Origin: Hydractinia symbiolongicarpus
Taxonomy: Eukaryota > Cnidaria > Hydrozoa > Anthoathecata > Hydractiniidae
Direction: 5' to 3'
Length of the DNA: 64,000 bases
Assembly: GCF_029227915.1 (NCBI RefSeq)
Contig: NC_079877.1
Coordinates: 30,591,851-30,655,850 of the forward strand
Below, piece after piece: positions 40,455-48,477 of the stretch (positions within the stretch are counted from its first letter, which is position 1; each line of letters opens with the position of its first letter). The position numbers and the translations under genes are program-made. The notes beneath the pieces were generated by a model. It did not search any database. It was not told the origin of the DNA and saw only the letters and a list, made by a program, of their open reading frames with translations.

Positions 40455-40850
40455 ATGAGTGAAGAACAATCTAACCAAGTCATAACCAAGAAGAATGAGG
40501 ATCGTGTTGCTGCTGGCAAGAGACTTGCTGAATGGAATCGCAAGAACAGGGCTGACTTACAGAAGAACGTGGGCAAAAGTACTTCGCAAGAGGGTCAGGA
40601 ACCTGTTGCAGGTCCTCACAAGTTCCGGGACAGTGCATATCTCTATGGCGCTGGAGGTATTGCCGTACTTGCCGCTTGCGTGGCAGTCTATTACATACGT
40701 AAGAAGCCTGCTGAAACCCCAGAGCCATCGCCTAGCGGCCGTGTCAGCGGAAGGGCGAAGCCTGTGTCCACAGGAGTACGTGCGCCTCAACCCACGCGAA
40801 AGCAAGAGCCCAAGCGTCAGCCTGATATTGACATTTTCAAGATGCGATAA
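40455..40850 (+). CDS. Single-pass membrane protein of Polinton
   Basis: The 131-residue protein is hydrophilic at the N-terminus (SEEQSNQVITKKNEDRVAAG, lysine- and arginine-rich helix). It has one membrane segment near residues 64-83 (YGAGGIAVLAACVAVYYIRK) and a basic, proline-rich tail ending DIDIFKMR. Position before the ATPase and the two-gene run with 40860 suggest a virion or assembly protein, which is inference. Its ATG is preceded by ATAA directly. The other two frames over this stretch are shadows. Confidence 0.6.
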   Translation: MSEEQSNQVITKKNEDRVAAGKRLAEWNRKNRADLQKNVGKSTSQEGQEPVAGPHKFRDSAYLYGAGGIAVLAACVAVYYIRKKPAETPEPSPSGRVSGRAKPVSTGVRAPQPTRKQEPKRQPDIDIFKMR

Positions 40851-40859
40851 CCTTAATAA

Positions 40860-41102
40860 ATGAGCAGCAAAGAGTATCAGAAAGAAGTCGTCGATTCCTT
40901 GTGGGAATCTGTCAGACTAGTATCCTATACTATTGTCTTGGCGCTAGGCGCGAAAAAGGCTCTGGGAGTTTCTAGACCGGGGGCCAAGATGGACATGGAG
41001 GACGGCTTGAAGCTCGCTGGCTATATGACAGGAGCGATATTATTCGACGATTACGCGATAAAACAAGGGTGGTATAAGCGTTCCATGATCCCTCCAAAAT
41101 AG
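40860..41102 (+). CDS. Small membrane protein of Polinton
   Basis: The 80-residue protein begins ten bases after the previous stop; its AATAAATG overlaps signature and start. Two weakly hydrophobic helices are visible (RLVSYTIVLALGAKKALGV and LKLAGYMTGAILFDDYAI). The end is basic. It is intact and tightly linked to 40455-40850. The family is not recognised. Confidence 0.55.
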   Translation: MSSKEYQKEVVDSLWESVRLVSYTIVLALGAKKALGVSRPGAKMDMEDGLKLAGYMTGAILFDDYAIKQGWYKRSMIPPK

Positions 41103-41242
41103 TTGACCAACAAGAAGACTACACTATACAAATACCCAACCAATGTGGGCAAGCGAGAACATTGCAAAAGGTAACCGCATCATCTCTAAGTAAGCGCCCT
41201 ACAAGGTTCGTGTCTTCCCAAGGCAAACACGAGTGAAATAAA

Positions 41243-41838
41243 ATGGCTCTGGACATTGTCAAGGAGCCGCATACGGCAATCTTCACCGGGCCGACAAGTT
41301 GTGGCAAGACGCAGCGTGTCCTGGATTTGCTTGAGAACGAGTATAGGCAGCATTTCGACACATTGTCATTCTCTGCCCTACAATCCGCTGGAACAAGACC
41401 TATCAAGAGAGATCCTCGCTATGGAGGGATGACTACGTGTTCCTGGTGGAGCCCAAGGAGCAGCTGTTCGAGTGGATCTAAAAACTGTCGTCGTTGCTGG
41501 CGGGCGAAGAGACGTTGTTCATCGTTGACGATATGATAGCCGACGATAGCCTTGATAAAAAGCGACAGCCCTTGCTTGAGCTTGCCATCAGTGGTAGACA
41601 TCGCAAACACAGTCTCTGGCTACTAACGCAGTCGTATACCGCCTTGCCGAAGAACCTTCGAAGGCAAAAAAAGCAGTTGTTCATGTGGTACCCCCACGAA
41701 CGATCGGACTTGAAATTGATCGACGAGGAAACCAATATGATCAGCGACTGGGAGACTATCAAAGCTCAGCTCAAAAAGTCCAAGCACGCTTGCCTTTGGA
41801 TCAGACTGGAGCACCCAAGGACTTGGAAAATTTTTTGA
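41243..41838 (+). pseudogene. FtsK/HerA-type DNA-packaging ATPase, broken
   Basis: The ATG preceded by AATAAA opens a frame with Walker A GPTSCGKT near residue 14. A frameshift near 41368 moves the coding sequence into another frame (RWNKTYQERSS). That frame contains a TAA at 41479-41481 and continues with Walker B LFIVDDMIAD and the sensor block SLWLLTQSYTALPKNLR. The end RLEHPRTWKIF is close to the usual terminus. Polinton ATPases of about 200 residues pump DNA into the capsid and resemble poxvirus A32. Two separate breaks make this copy inactive unless recoding occurs. Confidence 0.88.
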
Positions 41839-42219
41839 GTTCTGTCCCAAGCAACCTGGTTGGAATTATTCCAAAACTACAAGATGAAAAATATTACCAT
41901 TGAGACCAAGATAAATCGTCTTTTCAGATCCCTTCCAGCCCGTTTTAAACAAACCCGCAAGCAGCTCAGAAATAACAACGGCAATCCCCACGATATATCA
42001 AAGCAATACAAGAGACCCCGATATTCGAGGTAGACTGCGAGCGCTTATAGATGCATATAGCACGACGGCTTCGTCCGATTAGATGGTGCCCTGGGAACGA
42101 GGTGAGTATTAATGTGAACCTGTGGCTCACATTAACTACCCACAGCACATGTTGTTTCAAAATCACGAGCACCGTCCATGCAACATGATCACCGGAACCA
42201 AAACATCACAAGCAAAAAA
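41839..42219. other. Intergenic region after ATPase with fold-back
   Basis: No gene was recognised. A hairpin at 42108-42136 pairs TTAATGTGA with TCACATTAA around a GC-richer loop. Short basic frames are too short to support. Confidence 0.4.
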
Positions 42220-43008
42220 ATGTCTCTTGTAACGGTTGATTTTTTCGCTGGGAAGCAAGTCCGATCATTCTTTGTTCAGGATAAAGGTCAATGCATCGTA
42301 GCCTCCGATGTTTGGAGAGCCGCGGGCTATAAGCGGGAGGCGGGAGTAAAAGCCCTTCAGAGACTTGTTCCTGACAAGTACAAAATGCGGCTTGGCGACG
42401 CTATTACTGACCTCCAAGGTGTGGACAGATCTGTCCACACCCAGCCAAACACAGTTTTGCTGACAGAGCCAGGCCTTTATTGCTTCCTTTTAAGGTGTGG
42501 CAGACCTGAGGCAGAACCCTTTTTGGAATGGGTTGTAGAGGAAGTGCTGCCCCGGGAAATGCGAAGGCTTGCTGCAACCATCGAAGATGAAGATCTTGAA
42601 GACAAAGATCGTCAAATTTTTACCCTAGAGGAAGATGTTGACGACAGAGATCGAACGATAGCCGTACAAGCGCAAGTAATCACAGAGCTACGACAGCGAG
42701 CCGTTTCTCGCCTTGAAAACCCTAGAAAGGATAACGGAATGGTTATAATCCAAAAGAATAACGATGATGAATATCCGTATATCGCTATATGTGGGCAACA
42801 AGGCTATGTAGCGCAAAAGATTCGCAACAAGTTAACAGATCACCCCAACAGTCAACTCGTCGTTCTTGCAGAAACTCCAAATGCCATTGTACATTACAAC
42901 TGGCTCCGAGAGCGTGGATGCATCGAAGTAAATCCCGAACGTCCAAGGCACTTTCGATTAGGTCGTAATTATACACATCAGAGATTGATGGAGCTTGCCG
43001 AGATCTAG
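42220..43008 (+). CDS. BRO-family protein (Bro-N plus coiled coil plus C-terminal domain)
   Basis: The 262-residue protein is intact. Residues about 1-115 are a Bro-N DNA-binding domain: VRSFFVQDKGQCIVASDVWR near the start and TEPGLYCFLLRCGRPEAEPF, then VVEEVLPREMRR at its end. A charged coiled segment follows (about 125-165, DRDRTIAVQAQV). The C-terminal domain (KNNDDEYPYIAICGQQGYV...) is of the kind attached to BRO/KilA-N proteins in large DNA viruses. Such proteins are thought to regulate transcription or host chromatin. I prefer the ATG at 42220 over 42178 because the shorter form begins MSLVTVDFF at the normal domain start. The next gene is convergent, with a hairpin between. Confidence 0.8.
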   Translation: MSLVTVDFFAGKQVRSFFVQDKGQCIVASDVWRAAGYKREAGVKALQRLVPDKYKMRLGDAITDLQGVDRSVHTQPNTVLLTEPGLYCFLLRCGRPEAEPFLEWVVEEVLPREMRRLAATIEDEDLEDKDRQIFTLEEDVDDRDRTIAVQAQVITELRQRAVSRLENPRKDNGMVIIQKNNDDEYPYIAICGQQGYVAQKIRNKLTDHPNSQLVVLAETPNAIVHYNWLRERGCIEVNPERPRHFRLGRNYTHQRLMELAEI

Positions 43009-43011
43009 GAT

Positions 43012-43041
43012 TTTTTTGTAACCCTGATAGATTACAAAAAA
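43012..43041. terminator. Convergent-gene hairpin TTTTTTGTAA/TTACAAAAAA
   Basis: A perfect 10-bp stem with a 10-base loop lies between the stops of the BRO gene (+) and the integrase gene (-). It would serve both strands. It belongs to the TTTTGT...ACAAAA set. Confidence 0.55.
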
Positions 43042-43051
43042 TATCGTCAGC

Positions 43052-44071
43052 TTACCACTCCTTAACATGCTCCGGAGGTACTTGAACATCCTCTGGTATC
43101 AGCATCAACTCTTCTGAAACAAAGCTCCGCTCTGGCCCGTCTTGCAAGTAATATAGCACACGGTTGTTTGGTTGCTGCTCGATGCGATCCAACCTATACG
43201 TCTTTTTGCTCCACCAAGCGTCCGTTGCACGTCTTTTAGCATCACCATGCTCTTCTCCCGGTTGTAGCAGGTACAAGTAAAGACCGTCCTCAGGTAGAGG
43301 CTTTTTTTGCTCCAGGCGATCTTTCACAAGCGATACCTCCTCTAGCTTGATTGCCTTGTTGGGTTTCATCCCGATCATGACAGTCTTGGTATTGTTCATA
43401 CTTTTCACGATAGTGTAAAGGTTTTTCACCCAGATGCTACTAGTCTTATCAGTGACCAACTCTTGTGCATCCTGGGACTTGAACAGTCTCTCAGCGAGCA
43501 CCTTGTTATAAGACTCGACAAAGGCCGTGAAAGTATGGTGGTAGTTGGTAGTTGCGCGCTTAATCTCGACCTCTTTGCCCTCTAGCAGTTTTGTCACATC
43601 TGACTTGAACTCACTACCGTTGTCGCACTGGAAGATCTTCGGATAGCGTAAAGGTCCTGCTTTGCCTCCGGGCTTCGCGTAAATGTCCTTGATCATGTCA
43701 GCGACTTCGCTGGCTTTCTTCGTTCTCAATGGTCTAGCTACCTTGTAGCGCGAGGCTACATCGATCCCTGTGAGGATATATTTGTATTTCGAGCCATACA
43801 GGCGATCATGAGGCATGTAGAGCAAATCAAATTGGTGCATTTCATTAGGCCTTGTGATTGTAAAATGCGGGTAGTTGATGCGCTTGGGCCCCTTGATATG
43901 TCTGAGCCAGAGCAACCGACGAGATAGCCAGTGTACGACTTTCTTTTTAGGTAGTCCACTGTGCTCAGCGAGCAATTTAACAGCCTTTCGACCAGTCCAT
44001 AAATTTTCAGGGGTATAGTAAATAATGCTTAATTTTTTCGCTTCTTCTGAAGTAATGATATGTTTCGACAT
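43052..44071 (-). CDS. INT: Retroviral-type DDE integrase of Polinton
   Basis: The 339-residue protein is intact. It inserts the element's DNA into the host genome at the TIR ends. The N-terminal part (VVHWLSRRLLWLRHIKGPKR) leads into the catalytic core. The aspartates are in QFDLLYMPHDRLYG and QCDNGSEFKSD, and the glutamate in FVESYNKVLAERL, giving the D,D-35-E-type triad. The C-terminal region (YRLDRIEQQPNNRVLYYLQD) resembles the chromo-like DNA-binding tail of such integrases. The ATG is preceded by AATAAAC. It lies after the capsid and 132-residue genes on the same strand. A deleted, 70-75% similar copy is at 31838-32386. Confidence 0.93.
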   Translation of the reverse strand: MSKHIITSEEAKKLSIIYYTPENLWTGRKAVKLLAEHSGLPKKKVVHWLSRRLLWLRHIKGPKRINYPHFTITRPNEMHQFDLLYMPHDRLYGSKYKYILTGIDVASRYKVARPLRTKKASEVADMIKDIYAKPGGKAGPLRYPKIFQCDNGSEFKSDVTKLLEGKEVEIKRATTNYHHTFTAFVESYNKVLAERLFKSQDAQELVTDKTSSIWVKNLYTIVKSMNNTKTVMIGMKPNKAIKLEEVSLVKDRLEQKKPLPEDGLYLYLLQPGEEHGDAKRRATDAWWSKKTYRLDRIEQQPNNRVLYYLQDGPERSFVSEELMLIPEDVQVPPEHVKEW

Positions 44072-44103
44072 GTTTATTACATGTCGAAAACATTTTACGC
44101 CGT

Positions 44104-44502
44104 CTAGGCGAACTTGTACGCTGCAAAACCAAGGAGGGCTAGGGATCCTACGATGAACGTCAGTTCACCGTCTTGTTGTTGCTTGGAAGGTGTGTAAAAA
44201 TCGGATAGTTTTGGAGCTTTTTCGATCGTTGCGATGTAATAGTCTCTTATACCTTCATCGAGCTCCTTCAAGCTCTCTCCAGCTTGCCTTTTCAGCTCTC
44301 GTTGATGGTTATACCAATCGATCTTTGCCTGCCGATCTCTTACCCACTGTGCTTGAGCAGCTTGCTGTTGTTCAATCGCCTTGTCGTGCCTTTTACGCTC
44401 GGCCTCACCATGGCCTGACAGCTTACTGAACAGATAGTTACTCCCCGAGAATGCTAGGGCATTGATTATAGCCCCACCCGCGAGTACTAATATGCTTGCC
44501 AT
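44104..44502 (-). CDS. Small Polinton protein with N-terminal membrane segment
   Basis: The ATG at 44502 is preceded by AATAAAG and gives 132 residues; a longer frame to 44538 would overlap the capsid gene's end and lacks support. The N-terminus is hydrophobic (ASILVLAGGAIINALAFSG). A helical, lysine- and glutamine-rich middle (KRHDKAIEQQQAAQAQWVRD) follows, and a second hydrophobic end (FIVGSLALLGFAAYKFA). It sits between capsid and integrase and is missing from the deleted second copy. The family has no known function; a virion membrane or assembly role is a guess. Confidence 0.6.
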   Translation of the reverse strand: MASILVLAGGAIINALAFSGSNYLFSKLSGHGEAERKRHDKAIEQQQAAQAQWVRDRQAKIDWYNHQRELKRQAGESLKELDEGIRDYYIATIEKAPKLSDFYTPSKQQQDGELTFIVGSLALLGFAAYKFA

Positions 44503-44509
44503 CTTTATT

Positions 44510-45789
44510 TTAATATTCGACACTGTGAAAACGCCCATCTAAGATGTTCAGCTGAGCATCTTGAAGTAGAAAAACGTAGCATTTAATATCCCCCGTTGTT
44601 CCGTCTGCTTTCTTTGTCATATGCAAGGTTATACCGTCTGACAATCTCTGTAATGGCCTTCCGGAACCGTGTAGACTATGATCAGGTGATGCTTGGAAAT
44701 CAACAAACAGCGCATAACGCTCAGTCATGAACTGCCCAATTGTCACCCCTAAATCGTGGCTACCGAATAAGTTTACGATCTGCTCGAGGTGATCTTTCGG
44801 GAGCATCGCGTGCGTGTAGAGCTCATTAGGCTCACCCTCGACAGTGATCGAGATTTTTTCGATCTTTGGGTTGTAGAAGACCTCGTTAGCACCCGAGTAA
44901 GCCTTCACTTTCCCCGGATCTACGAACAATAATAAGACGCCTTTTAAACTTTTTGCTGGAGTATCAATTTGCAAATTGTAGCTGGTATCAGCCTTTTTTA
45001 TCGTGACAACCTTGCTACGGAGAACCCTTTCATAGGGTAGCGCCAAACGACTATACCATGACATCATAGCGCTCGCGAGACCCTCGTTATTAACCTTGTC
45101 AAACTCTAGTGCGATATTAGTGATCTTGTACGCACTGTCTGCGGGCTTAGCTGCCGTGCTTCCAACAGCTGGGGTACCACCATCTTTGATAACGTCACCA
45201 TATGATGCAAAATGTATAACGAATTGCAGCCTATCGTGTAGCCCTGGCTGGTAGAACGGCAAGTCTCGTGTCAATTCATTTTACCGATAGGGATGCAAAA
45301 GGTGTTGCCGTAAGCTACCACGATCGCTCTTTCCTCATCCGTGCCTACATGATCAGTCGCTTTTACCTGTAGGGCGCGGATTGTACCGTCATTCGGATTG
45401 ATCCCCTCTAGGATCAAGTTGTTTTCCCGATCAAATTTTGGTAGCCAGAGATCCCGGTAGACTGCCAGGGTGCTGAAATCGCTAATATTTTGCACCTCGT
45501 TGCCATTCAAAGTGATACGAAGATTTTGCACCAGGGCTTTGCCGATATTGCTGACGATAGTGCGCTTCGTGTTTGTTCCCGTAAGTTCCAGATCGAAAAG
45601 TAGTTTGATACTGCCTGGAAAAATTACATCGTTCTGCCCCATGTTGGGAATGTCAACATACAAGTCCTCGTTCTGATTAATCGTACTAGGCACATGACTT
45701 ACTTTTACACGCTGCTTCTTCCCTTTCATAGCCATCATTGTTTTAATCTCCGCGTAGGGATCGAGCTTAGTTCCGAATATGTTACTCAT
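44510..45789 (-). pseudogene. MCP: Major capsid protein (double jelly-roll), frameshifted
   Basis: The ATG at 45789 is preceded by AATAAAGC and overlaps the previous gene's stop (ATGA). The first frame (45271-45789, 172 residues) includes the N-terminal block KGKKQRVKVSHVPSTINQNE and PGSIKLLFDLELTGT. It ends at TGA 45273-45271. The second frame (44510-45274) continues directly with a PFYQPGLHDRLQF block, IALEFDKVNNEGL and a beta-rich end. Together about 427 codons, the normal size of Polinton capsid proteins, annotated in animal genomes as F54H12.2-like. The join needs a shift of one base, so this copy would yield only the first jelly-roll half. Capsid proteins of this type form pseudo-hexameric trimers. 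Confidence 0.88.
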
Positions 45790-47072
45790 GCTTTATTATT
45801 AGCTGATTTTCGTTTCAAATAAATGCAATGCCCCAGTAGTTTTGATAAATTTTTTATGGTTGTATAATGATTTTTCTTATTATCGGTAAGCAATAGCAGA
45901 TTAACCTGAGTATCCCTTTCATTAAATGCCGATCGCCGTAAGATATTAAAATTTTTACCTGTTGCATACAGAATGTTCACAGCAATGTCAGGGTTGTTAC
46001 GTTCAAATTTTGTGATGTCCTTGATACTAGTAGGGAATTTTATACCATCCCAATTATACCGCTCTGCATATGGTCGAAGCTTGCTTATTCTTTGATGGTT
46101 TGTACCTATCTCTTCGTGATGTATGGCGGCGATAATTGACCATTTAAAGCACTCATCATCATCATTAATAGGGTTGATGATGGCTTTTTTCATTGAGATC
46201 CATTTTGGTGTTTCGATATATGATAAGCCTCTCGTTAACTTCAATTTATGAAAATCTATATCCATGCTAAAATCTATATCCATGCTAAAGCCACTCTTGG
46301 GTAATGCAGGATTCTCCACATGTGTTTTAATTTGAGCAAACATCGTATCCATCACTTCATCCACATTGGTTCCTTGAAATATCGATGTCATGTTGCTGCG
46401 GAATACCTTGTCTACTTCTATAAACTCGTTAGTACCATCGATTTGTTTTTTCCACAAAATCCATAGAGAGCACCGGATTTTCGCAGAGCCCATTTCCTCC
46501 ACTTGGTTTTCGATGAGTTTTTTTACATTTGATCGAACCATATCCAAGTACCCATTAATGTCTGTTCTATCTATACCAGCTATACGATAACTTCTAAAAG
46601 TCTTATGAATCGCATGCTTATGCTCCTGTGGCGTAAAATCTTGATTCGGTTGCTCTGAAGCATGATCTTCCCTCGCTTCTTCCTCGAACTCGCCAACCAG
46701 GGTCTTCTTGGCACCATCATATAGTGAAAGTATACTTTGCACTGTTTTTTTTATAATCTCAGGCACATGTGATAATAGCCAATCTGACCACTCCCGCAGC
46801 TTATTATTGACTACTGGACGAGTTCTCTTCAGTTCTTGGCGTTCAAAATTGTTCATTTCCTCTAACGTGGGTACATGTGGCTTGATGTTCCTCTTAATAG
46901 GTCGGTATCTAGCCATCTCTTGTTTTTCAAAAATGTCCATGGCTTGTTGTGAGAATGGCTGCGTCTTTAATAAAGTAATAAGATCTGCTTTGCGTAATTT
47001 TGAATAACGCGTAAGCCCACGTCTTTTTGCAATTACGTGTAATTGTTTTACAGTATTTGAATTTAAATCCAT
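45786..47072 (-). CDS. SAP-headed protein with predicted papain/OTU-like fold
   Basis: The 428-residue protein starts at 47072, where ATATAAAGGAG precedes the ATG, and at a SAP-type domain (VKQLHVIAKRRGLTRYSKLR). An in-frame upstream start at 47102 would lie within AT-rich leader. The middle carries a beta-alpha block with repeated SMDIDF (a six-residue direct duplication, DFSMDIDF twice). The C-terminal third holds ECFKWSIIAAIHH, YNWDGIKFP and NHYTTIKNLSKLL. A cysteine early and a histidine late in this region resemble the catalytic order of papain- or OTU-like cysteine proteases, though activity is inference. The gene is intact, and is first after the right TIR on the minus strand. It overlaps the MCP start by four bases. 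Confidence 0.65.
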   Translation of the reverse strand: MDLNSNTVKQLHVIAKRRGLTRYSKLRKADLITLLKTQPFSQQAMDIFEKQEMARYRPIKRNIKPHVPTLEEMNNFERQELKRTRPVVNNKLREWSDWLLSHVPEIIKKTVQSILSLYDGAKKTLVGEFEEEAREDHASEQPNQDFTPQEHKHAIHKTFRSYRIAGIDRTDINGYLDMVRSNVKKLIENQVEEMGSAKIRCSLWILWKKQIDGTNEFIEVDKVFRSNMTSIFQGTNVDEVMDTMFAQIKTHVENPALPKSGFSMDIDFSMDIDFHKLKLTRGLSYIETPKWISMKKAIINPINDDDECFKWSIIAAIHHEEIGTNHQRISKLRPYAERYNWDGIKFPTSIKDITKFERNNPDIAVNILYATGKNFNILRRSAFNERDTQVNLLLLTDNKKNHYTTIKNLSKLLGHCIYLKRKSANNKA

Positions 47073-47152
47073 CTCCTTTATATTATATATATTTTTTTTC
47101 AATCAGCAATTTTTCTGGCACGGTCATGATAATTTTTACTCGTATTCTGTAT

Positions 47153-47170
47153 AATAGCATATATGCTATT
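47153..47170. promoter_or_regulatory. Palindrome at inner edge of right TIR
   Basis: AATAGCATATATGCTATT is a perfect 18-bp palindrome that straddles the inner end of the right TIR. The left TIR lacks it beyond the shared ATAGC. It may be a protein-binding site near the promoter of the 428-residue gene. Confidence 0.4.
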
Positions 47171-47375
47171 GCTCATGACGTCATTTATATTATTTAATAT
47201 GATTATGTGTTAGTATTTAATGTATTTATGATTTAATATTATTTTGTGTTGGTGATTGGTAGATGACGTCATGTATCTTACATTTATATATTATTATGTG
47301 TTGGTTATTGGCATATTCATATTATTTTGTGTTGGTGACTAACAGATGACTTAGGGAATTTCCCTTTTGGTCGAC
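47165..47375 (-). repeat. Right terminal inverted repeat of Polinton
   Basis: Reverse complement of 24726-24935 with about two differences. It contains the same four 18-bp units, two TGACGTCA sites and GGGAATTTCCC at 47354-47364. Confidence 0.97.
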
Positions 47376-47381
47376 GTCGAC
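47376..47381. other. Right target-site duplication of Polinton (GTCGAC)
   Basis: The sequence repeats 24720-24725 outside the left TIR. Border uncertainty is the same as on the left. Confidence 0.6.
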
Positions 47382-47592
47382 GTTTATAAAATTCATTTTG
47401 TGCCTCGTTAAATTTATGGAATAAGGTAGACAAATTTCATTTCTCAAAAAAAAAAGCAAGTAATAATATAAAACACAGTTATATTAAAAATATTTTATTT
47501 TTATCAAAACTCTTCAGCTATATACAAAAATTAAAGGTAGACAAAGTTATTTTACTTCTACTCTGAAAATGTTGTGCTCTAATATTATAAGA

Positions 47593-47764
47593 CTAGTCGT
47601 TGCCCGTGGAAAAATCCACGGGTTCGCCCGCCCATTATATTTACCCGTCGCAACAAAGTGGATAGAAATAGATCGCATTTGATATTCGTGTTTCCGTAAC
47701 ATCATTTTCTAACTCAGCGGGGGTCCGCGCAGAGAGACACAGACGACGGCTATTATTTTAGAGA
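47593..47764 (-). mobile_element. Non-autonomous Helitron, tandem copy 1
   Basis: Minus strand: 5' end TCTCTAAAATAATAGCC at 47764, 3' end with CCCGTGGATTTTTCCACGGG hairpin followed by CTAG at 47596-47593. The hairpin about ten bases before CTAG is diagnostic of Helitrons. The element has no coding capacity. Its 5' end abuts the next copy without a spacer. Confidence 0.75.
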
Positions 47765-47888
47765 CTAGCCGGTTACCCGTGGAAAAATCCACGTGGTCGT
47801 CCGTCCTTTATATCATGCATTTCGTGTTTCCGTAATACGACGTTTTTCTCGCAGACAGACAGACAAAATACGGCTATTATTAAAGAGA
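47765..47888 (-). mobile_element. Non-autonomous Helitron, tandem copy 2
   Basis: Minus strand: 5' TCTCTTTAATAATAGCC at 47888, 3' hairpin CGTGGATTTTTCCACG, then CTAG at 47768-47765, immediately followed by copy 1's TCTC. It is shorter than copy 1 and slightly diverged. Confidence 0.7.
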
Positions 47889-48396
47889 AGCTTTTGCTGA
47901 TGACCATGTTTTAGGAATTTACGGATGGCTAGTTTTCAAGATAGGGAATAACCCAGTAAAATAGACATAATTTTGCTGCACAATCTTTCTTGATGCAACC
48001 TTGCATTTTGCCTTGTTGATGAAGTTAATAGCGGCAAAAATTGTTAGCCACTCCGTAAAAACGGCTCAGGGCTCATAAGACCCTGGGGACGAGGTTGAGC
48101 TTGATGGCCCTAACGTTAAAAAGAATTGGATCTAGTAAATTAAATATTTTATCAATCCAAAAGTGGATGTAGTATACTGTTGCATACTTGTCTTCAGGGC
48201 TTATAAGGTTTTATATTATTTGGAAGTAGAATGTTACTACTGTTTTTGATGACGAAGACAGTGATCTATGCTAGGAGTGGATCAACTAAATATTATTACA
48301 GTAACACAAAATTTAAAACAAGGAAGAATTTTGCTCATTTTTATTAAAACAGTATCAAAGCGACAAAAAACAAGATACCAAATTTTATCGAAAACG

Positions 48397-48477
48397 AAAC
48401 GCGCCCTTGTTAGTAAGTCAGATAAACGCGCCCTTGTTAGTAAGTCAGATAAACGCGCCCTTGTTAGTAAGTCAGAT
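48397..48477. repeat. 27-bp minisatellite, three perfect copies
   Basis: The unit starts AAACGCGCCCTTGTTAG and is repeated three times without change. It lies in an open frame of 83 residues that would read KRALVSKSD three times, but there is no other sign of a gene. Confidence 0.95.

Larger units (their letters stand above)
24726..47375. mobile_element. Polinton/Maverick element, 22.65 kb
   Basis: Near-identical terminal inverted repeats of about 210 bases bound the element, with an apparent 6-bp target duplication. Inside are the hallmark genes: protein-primed DNA polymerase B (34203-38250), retroviral-type integrase (43052-44071), packaging ATPase (41243-41838) and double jelly-roll major capsid protein (44510-45789). 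The coding core is visibly less AT-rich than its flanks. Accessory genes include two BRO-type proteins, an HNH nuclease, a DUF4116-like repeat protein and small membrane proteins. At least eight genes carry frameshifts or stops. Polintons integrate through their integrase and are thought to be able to form virions. This copy could not do so alone, but TIRs plus integrase may keep it movable in trans. Confidence 0.97.

Noticed and set aside
48397-48477. CRISPR-like array
   Set aside because: Three identical units abut without spacers, and the context is a nuclear animal genome; it is a minisatellite.
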